From positions 2,170,001-2,234,000 of the forward strand of contig JBQJBP010000001.1 in NCBI GenBank assembly GCA_052078155.1: a DNA stretch of 64,000 nt, written 5' to 3'. The translations under genes and the position numbers were made by a program. Below are positions 60,859-64,000 of the stretch, one piece after another. The stretch comes from CAXBMB01 sp052078155 (GTDB lineage: Bacteria; Pseudomonadota; Alphaproteobacteria; Kiloniellales; DSM-21159). The notes beneath the pieces were generated by a model. The model worked only from the letters and a program-made list of their open reading frames with translations, was not told the origin of the DNA and did not search any database. The first letter of the stretch is position 1, and each line of letters starts with the position of its first letter.

Positions 60859-61107
60859 CTGCCACTCTCCGTCATCACATGGCCGGTCTTGCAGATGTTA
60901 GCAGGTTAAAAGACTGGGCCCGGCACAACTTTTAGAGAGCCACCTGTTTTGAAAGATGGCCACTGTTGCTGAGTAACCACTGTTGCTGAGCGACCTCTTT
61001 TGCCGGGCTATCTGTGGCTTTCTGCTTCTTCCCCGTCTCAAACCTGATAAGAAGGCAGGCAGGAAAACCGCCCCCTCCAGTCAAGCAATCACAGCTGAGT
61101 TTCATCC

Positions 61108-61950
61108 ATGACCTCCGACGACGACCTGCGCCTGCTGGCCTGCCAGATCACCATCCCGCCCATGACCAAGGCGGAGGAACGGGACGATCATCTGGCAAAT
61201 TCCACGCAGAAGGTGCAGGACAAGCTGAAAGACGAGGCGGTGGATCTTGTGGCGCTGCCGGAACTGTCCAGCGTCGACTATGCGCGGGAAACCTTCGAGT
61301 GTCTGGATCTTCTGGCAGAGGATCTGGAGGGCCCGTCGTTTCAGGCCTGGCAAAAGGTCGCCCGGGAGAACGACGTCTTTGTCTCTTATAGTTTCCCGCG
61401 CAAAGACCCGAACGGCCCTTTTATCTCCATTGCAGTGGTCGGGCCGGACGGTCAGCTGGTCGGCCATTACGACAAGCTGCATCTGGCCCAGTACGGCGCG
61501 TCCATGGAAAAGGAATACTTCAGGCGGGGCGGCCAGCTTTTCACCTTCACCGTCAAAGGGTTCCGGCTGGCACCGATCATCTGTTACGACATTCGCATTC
61601 CGGAGCTATGCCGCACCCTCACTCTGGATCATCAGGTGGATGCCATCCTGCATTGCGGCGCCTATTACCGGGATCCTTCCTTTCCCACCTGGCATGCCTT
61701 TGCTGTGACCCGCGCACTGGAAAATCAGATCTATTTTCTCTCCCTCAATCGGGCCGGAGAGCACTATGGAGATTCGCTGTTTTGCCAGCCCTGGCAGGAT
61801 GAGAGCATCCGGCCTTTGTCTTTTGACGCGCAGGCCGAAGATCTGAAAGTCGTCACCCTGGAACGCGCGGCCCTGGATCAGGCCCGGCGGGACTACACCT
61901 TCCTGGGGGACCGACTGGACAGCTACGACCTTCCCCTGAAAAGAGGCTGA
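61108..61950 (+). CDS. Nitrilase-superfamily carbon-nitrogen hydrolase
   Basis: A 280-residue amidase. The catalytic triad of Glu52 (LPELSS), Lys123 (YDKLHLA) and Cys159 (IICYDIRIPE) is intact, and length matches the single-domain group (N-carbamoylputrescine amidase, omega-amidase, beta-ureidopropionase-like). There is no signal peptide. It has no operon partner; the convergent SDR gene ends about 40 bases away. The polyamine-type transporter operon nearby could point to a nitrogen substrate, but that is inference. Confidence 0.88.
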   Translation: MTSDDDLRLLACQITIPPMTKAEERDDHLANSTQKVQDKLKDEAVDLVALPELSSVDYARETFECLDLLAEDLEGPSFQAWQKVARENDVFVSYSFPRKDPNGPFISIAVVGPDGQLVGHYDKLHLAQYGASMEKEYFRRGGQLFTFTVKGFRLAPIICYDIRIPELCRTLTLDHQVDAILHCGAYYRDPSFPTWHAFAVTRALENQIYFLSLNRAGEHYGDSLFCQPWQDESIRPLSFDAQAEDLKVVTLERAALDQARRDYTFLGDRLDSYDLPLKRG

Positions 61951-61989
61951 AGTACGTTGCTCTGACCCTGCGCTAAGCAAGCGGTGGGT

Positions 61990-62766
61990 TTACCCCTTGG
62001 CGTGCCAGCCATTGTCCACATAGGTGGCGGTCCCGTTCACAAAGCTGGCATCGTCAGACGCCAGGAAGACCACGGTTCTGGCCACCTCTTCGGGATAGCA
62101 GATCCGGCCCTGGGTCGCGGCCATGCCACTTTCTTCCCAGGCCTGTCCGGCGGCATCCAGCTCAGCAATTTCCTTCAGACCGTGGGCCGTTTCCACAAAG
62201 CCCGGGCAGATGGCGTTACAGCGTATGCCGTCTTCCCGGTATTCGGTGGAAATGGTGCGCGAGAGCTGCAGCACGGCCGCCTTGGACATGCAGTAGACAG
62301 ACTCCAGGGCATAGCCCAACTCGGCGGCAATGGAGGAGGTGATGACAATGGACCCACCGCCGTTAGCTGCCATTTCCTTGACCGCCCGACGGCAGACCAG
62401 AAAGGCTGACTTCACGTTCAGATCCATCAGCCAGTCATACTCCTCTTCCGAGGTTTCGTGCAGAGACTTTACGATGATCGATCCGGCGTGATTGAACAGC
62501 ACGTTATAGGGACCAAAGGCCGCGACCGAGGCATCAAAGGCGGCATCGATCTCCCCCGCTTTGGTGACATCGCATTTGAAAAAGGCCGCCTCGCCTCCTG
62601 CCTCCCGGATCATCTCAACCGTCTTCTGACCTTCGACTTCATTGATATCGAAGATGGATACCCGTGCCCCCTCCTGGGCGAAGAGCAGCGCTGTGGCCCG
62701 CCCCATCCCCAGGGCACCACCGGTAATGACTGCTGTCTTTCCTGCAAGTTTGCCGTTGCTGCTCAT
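61990..62766 (-). CDS. Short-chain dehydrogenase/reductase 1
   Basis: A 258-residue classical SDR. The NAD(P) loop is TGGALGMGRAT (starting near residue 16), NHAGS stands at the usual NNAG site, and the catalytic YCMSK lies near residue 155 with ITSSIAAEL before it. A GGGAGAAG ribosome site precedes the ATG at 62766. It begins 15 bases after a second SDR gene on the same strand and is last in an operon with a PotC-type permease. Substrate is unknown; the pair may act in sequence on an imported alcohol or ketone. Confidence 0.92.
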   Translation of the reverse strand: MSSNGKLAGKTAVITGGALGMGRATALLFAQEGARVSIFDINEVEGQKTVEMIREAGGEAAFFKCDVTKAGEIDAAFDASVAAFGPYNVLFNHAGSIIVKSLHETSEEEYDWLMDLNVKSAFLVCRRAVKEMAANGGGSIVITSSIAAELGYALESVYCMSKAAVLQLSRTISTEYREDGIRCNAICPGFVETAHGLKEIAELDAAGQAWEESGMAATQGRICYPEEVARTVVFLASDDASFVNGTATYVDNGWHAKG

Positions 62767-62781
62767 TATCTTCTCCCGCTG

Positions 62782-63579
62782 TTAGATGCACTCACCACCG
62801 TCAATCACCAGCGCATGGCCGGTCACAAAGGTCGACATGTCAGACGCCAGAAAAACAATGGCATCAGCGATCTCCGACGCGTCAGCCCAGCGGCCCATGG
62901 GAATGCTCTCGGCAATGTAGTTTTCCAGGGCAGCCCGTCCGCCCATCTGGGTTTGGAACCCTGCATTGAAGGGCGTATCCACCCAACCGGGACACAGTGC
63001 ATTGAAGCGGATGTTGTCCTTGGCGTAGTCCGCCGCCATCTGGCGCACCATGGCCACCACCGCATGTTTGCTCGTGGCATAGGCAATCATCTCGCGATCA
63101 AACTGCACACCGGAGTTGGATGAGGTGATGATGATGCTGCCGCCCCCCTGTTTGCGCATCTGCCCGACAGCCGCGCGGGCGGCTATGAAGTGTGCCCGCA
63201 CGTTCAGCTGCCAGCTGTCATCCATGCCCTTCGGGTCAACCTGCTCCAGCGTGCCTTCCACCTGAATGCCCGCGTGGGAATGGAGAATGTCCAGGCGACC
63301 CTGAGCCGCGATGGTTGTCTCAATGGCCTGTTCCAGTGCGGCCTGATCTGTGACATCCAGATCCAGACTTTCAGCGGACCCGCCAGTGGCAGCAATCTCC
63401 CGGGCTGTATCCTGGGCCATAGAGCCGACCAGGTCCGTTGCCACCACATGAGCTCCGCAGCCGGCCATTGCCAGAGCCCCGGCCCGGCCTATCCCGGAAC
63501 CGGCGCCGGTTACAAAAGCCACCCGGCCTTGCAGGGAGGTCATTTCAGCAGGAGATTTAACAGTTTGCATCTTGCTCAT
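62782..63579 (-). CDS. Short-chain dehydrogenase/reductase 2
   Basis: A 265-residue classical SDR: TGAGSGIGRAG cofactor loop, SHAGI in place of NNAG, TSSNSGVQF and the catalytic YATSK. Its start overlaps the stop codon of the upstream permease gene by four bases, so it is translationally coupled to a transport operon. It is about 35-40 percent alike by eye to the next SDR, which suggests an old duplication followed by divergence. Confidence 0.92.
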   Translation of the reverse strand: MSKMQTVKSPAEMTSLQGRVAFVTGAGSGIGRAGALAMAGCGAHVVATDLVGSMAQDTAREIAATGGSAESLDLDVTDQAALEQAIETTIAAQGRLDILHSHAGIQVEGTLEQVDPKGMDDSWQLNVRAHFIAARAAVGQMRKQGGGSIIITSSNSGVQFDREMIAYATSKHAVVAMVRQMAADYAKDNIRFNALCPGWVDTPFNAGFQTQMGGRAALENYIAESIPMGRWADASEIADAIVFLASDMSTFVTGHALVIDGGECI

Positions 63580-64000
63580 TTTTTCTTCTTTTCTCCACGC
63601 CGCAACAGGATCTGTGCTGCGATCAGCAGGACCAGAGACGCCGCCAGAACCATGGTGCCAATGGCGTTGATTTCAGGGGTTACACCCCGCCGGATGGAAG
63701 AAAACACGTAGATGGGCAGCGTGGTTTCCGACCCGGCCACAAAAAAGGCGATGATGAAATCGTCGAAACTGAAGGTGAAACTCAGCAGGAACCCGGCCAG
63801 GATCGCCGGAGAGATCAGGGGCAAGGTGACCTGCCAGAAGGTTCCAAAGGGCGTGGCATAGAGGTCTGACGAGGCTTCTGTCAGGGTGGCGTCTGTGCCT
63901 GCCAGCCGGGCCCGGACAATGATGACCACCAAAGCCATGGTGAACATGGTGTGGGCCGCAATCAACGACCCCAGTCCCATGCTGAGTTTGGGCGGCACCA
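63576..64000 (-). CDS. PotC-type ABC transporter permease, C-terminal part (cut by window edge)
   Basis: The last 140 or so residues of an inner-membrane permease of the spermidine/putrescine or related (PotC, YdcV) class; the start lies beyond the window. The EAA loop appears as EASSDLYATPFGTFWQVTLP and the segments SFDDFIIAFFVAGSETTLP are typical of PotC. At least three membrane helices are seen. The stop codon overlaps SDR 2 by four bases, so permease and the two dehydrogenases are one operon and likely share a substrate. Confidence 0.9.
   Translation of the reverse strand, partial: VPPKLSMGLGSLIAAHTMFTMALVVIIVRARLAGTDATLTEASSDLYATPFGTFWQVTLPLISPAILAGFLLSFTFSFDDFIIAFFVAGSETTLPIYVFSSIRRGVTPEINAIGTMVLAASLVLLIAAQILLRRGEKKKK

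Overview
The window reads as a chromosomal segment of a GC-rich alphaproteobacterium. A heterotrophic, probably marine or soil member of the Rhodospirillales or Kiloniellales would fit, but that placement is an inference from gene content (a ScfR-type short-chain fatty acid regulator, a Liv-type ABC operon, a symporter-kinase hybrid, CaiB/MaoC/BKACE catabolic genes, and a non-pyrrolysine MttB homologue). No rRNA, tRNA, phage, insertion sequence or CRISPR array was seen. Gene density is high and most genes are complete.

Layout. 0.5-7.2 kb: an IclR regulator, then a five-gene leftward branched-chain-type ABC importer operon (binding protein, two permeases, two ATPases), divergent from a ScfR-like regulator. 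7.4-14 kb: the regulator, then a single-domain response regulator, an 89-residue membrane protein and a symporter-histidine kinase hybrid, then a class V aminotransferase. 14-16.2 kb: a TetR regulator, a perfect 9-bp minisatellite and a Tat-exported haloalkane dehalogenase; related 12-bp operators lie before tetR and before the dehalogenase. 16.2-19 kb: a cysteine hydrolase divergent from a GlxA-type regulator, then a cysteine synthase. 19.2-25.5 kb: an unusual leftward trio made of an MFS protein with two extra extracytoplasmic loop domains, a periplasmic binding-protein homologue and a membrane-bound SpoIIE/PP2C phosphatase. 25.7-27.6 kb: a homocitrate-synthase-like enzyme with a P-loop protein. 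27.9-32.9 kb: a rightward catabolic operon (class III aminotransferase, BKACE, acetylpolyamine amidohydrolase-like deacetylase, CaiB CoA-transferase, MaoC hydratase).

33-38 kb: a small XRE regulator, a MoaD-like protein and a three-subunit molybdenum hydroxylase. 38.2-41 kb: an MBL hydrolase and an Lrp/methionine gamma-lyase pair. 41-48 kb: SpoIIAA-like, LuxR, SMP-30, HxlR and beta-propeller genes. 48.1-50 kb: a cupredoxin-like protein overlapping a polytopic membrane protein. 50.1-54.3 kb: an FAD amine-oxidase, an MttB homologue and a luciferase-like flavoenzyme. 54.3-61.9 kb: a lipase-like hydrolase, a membrane AraC regulator, a DehI-type haloacid dehalogenase, a FrnE-like DsbA protein, a MATE exporter, an intradiol dioxygenase and a nitrilase-family amidase. 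62-64 kb: two SDR dehydrogenases downstream of a PotC-type permease cut by the window edge.

A family of short palindromic repeats is scattered between genes from about 22.9 to 56.6 kb. One copy supplies the stop codon of the MBL gene. The most unusual signals are the MFS-sensor/binding-protein/phosphatase trio, the BKACE-deacetylase operon, the TetR-operator-dehalogenase unit with its minisatellite (plus a second, unrelated dehalogenase about 41 kb away), and the cupredoxin/membrane-protein pair.
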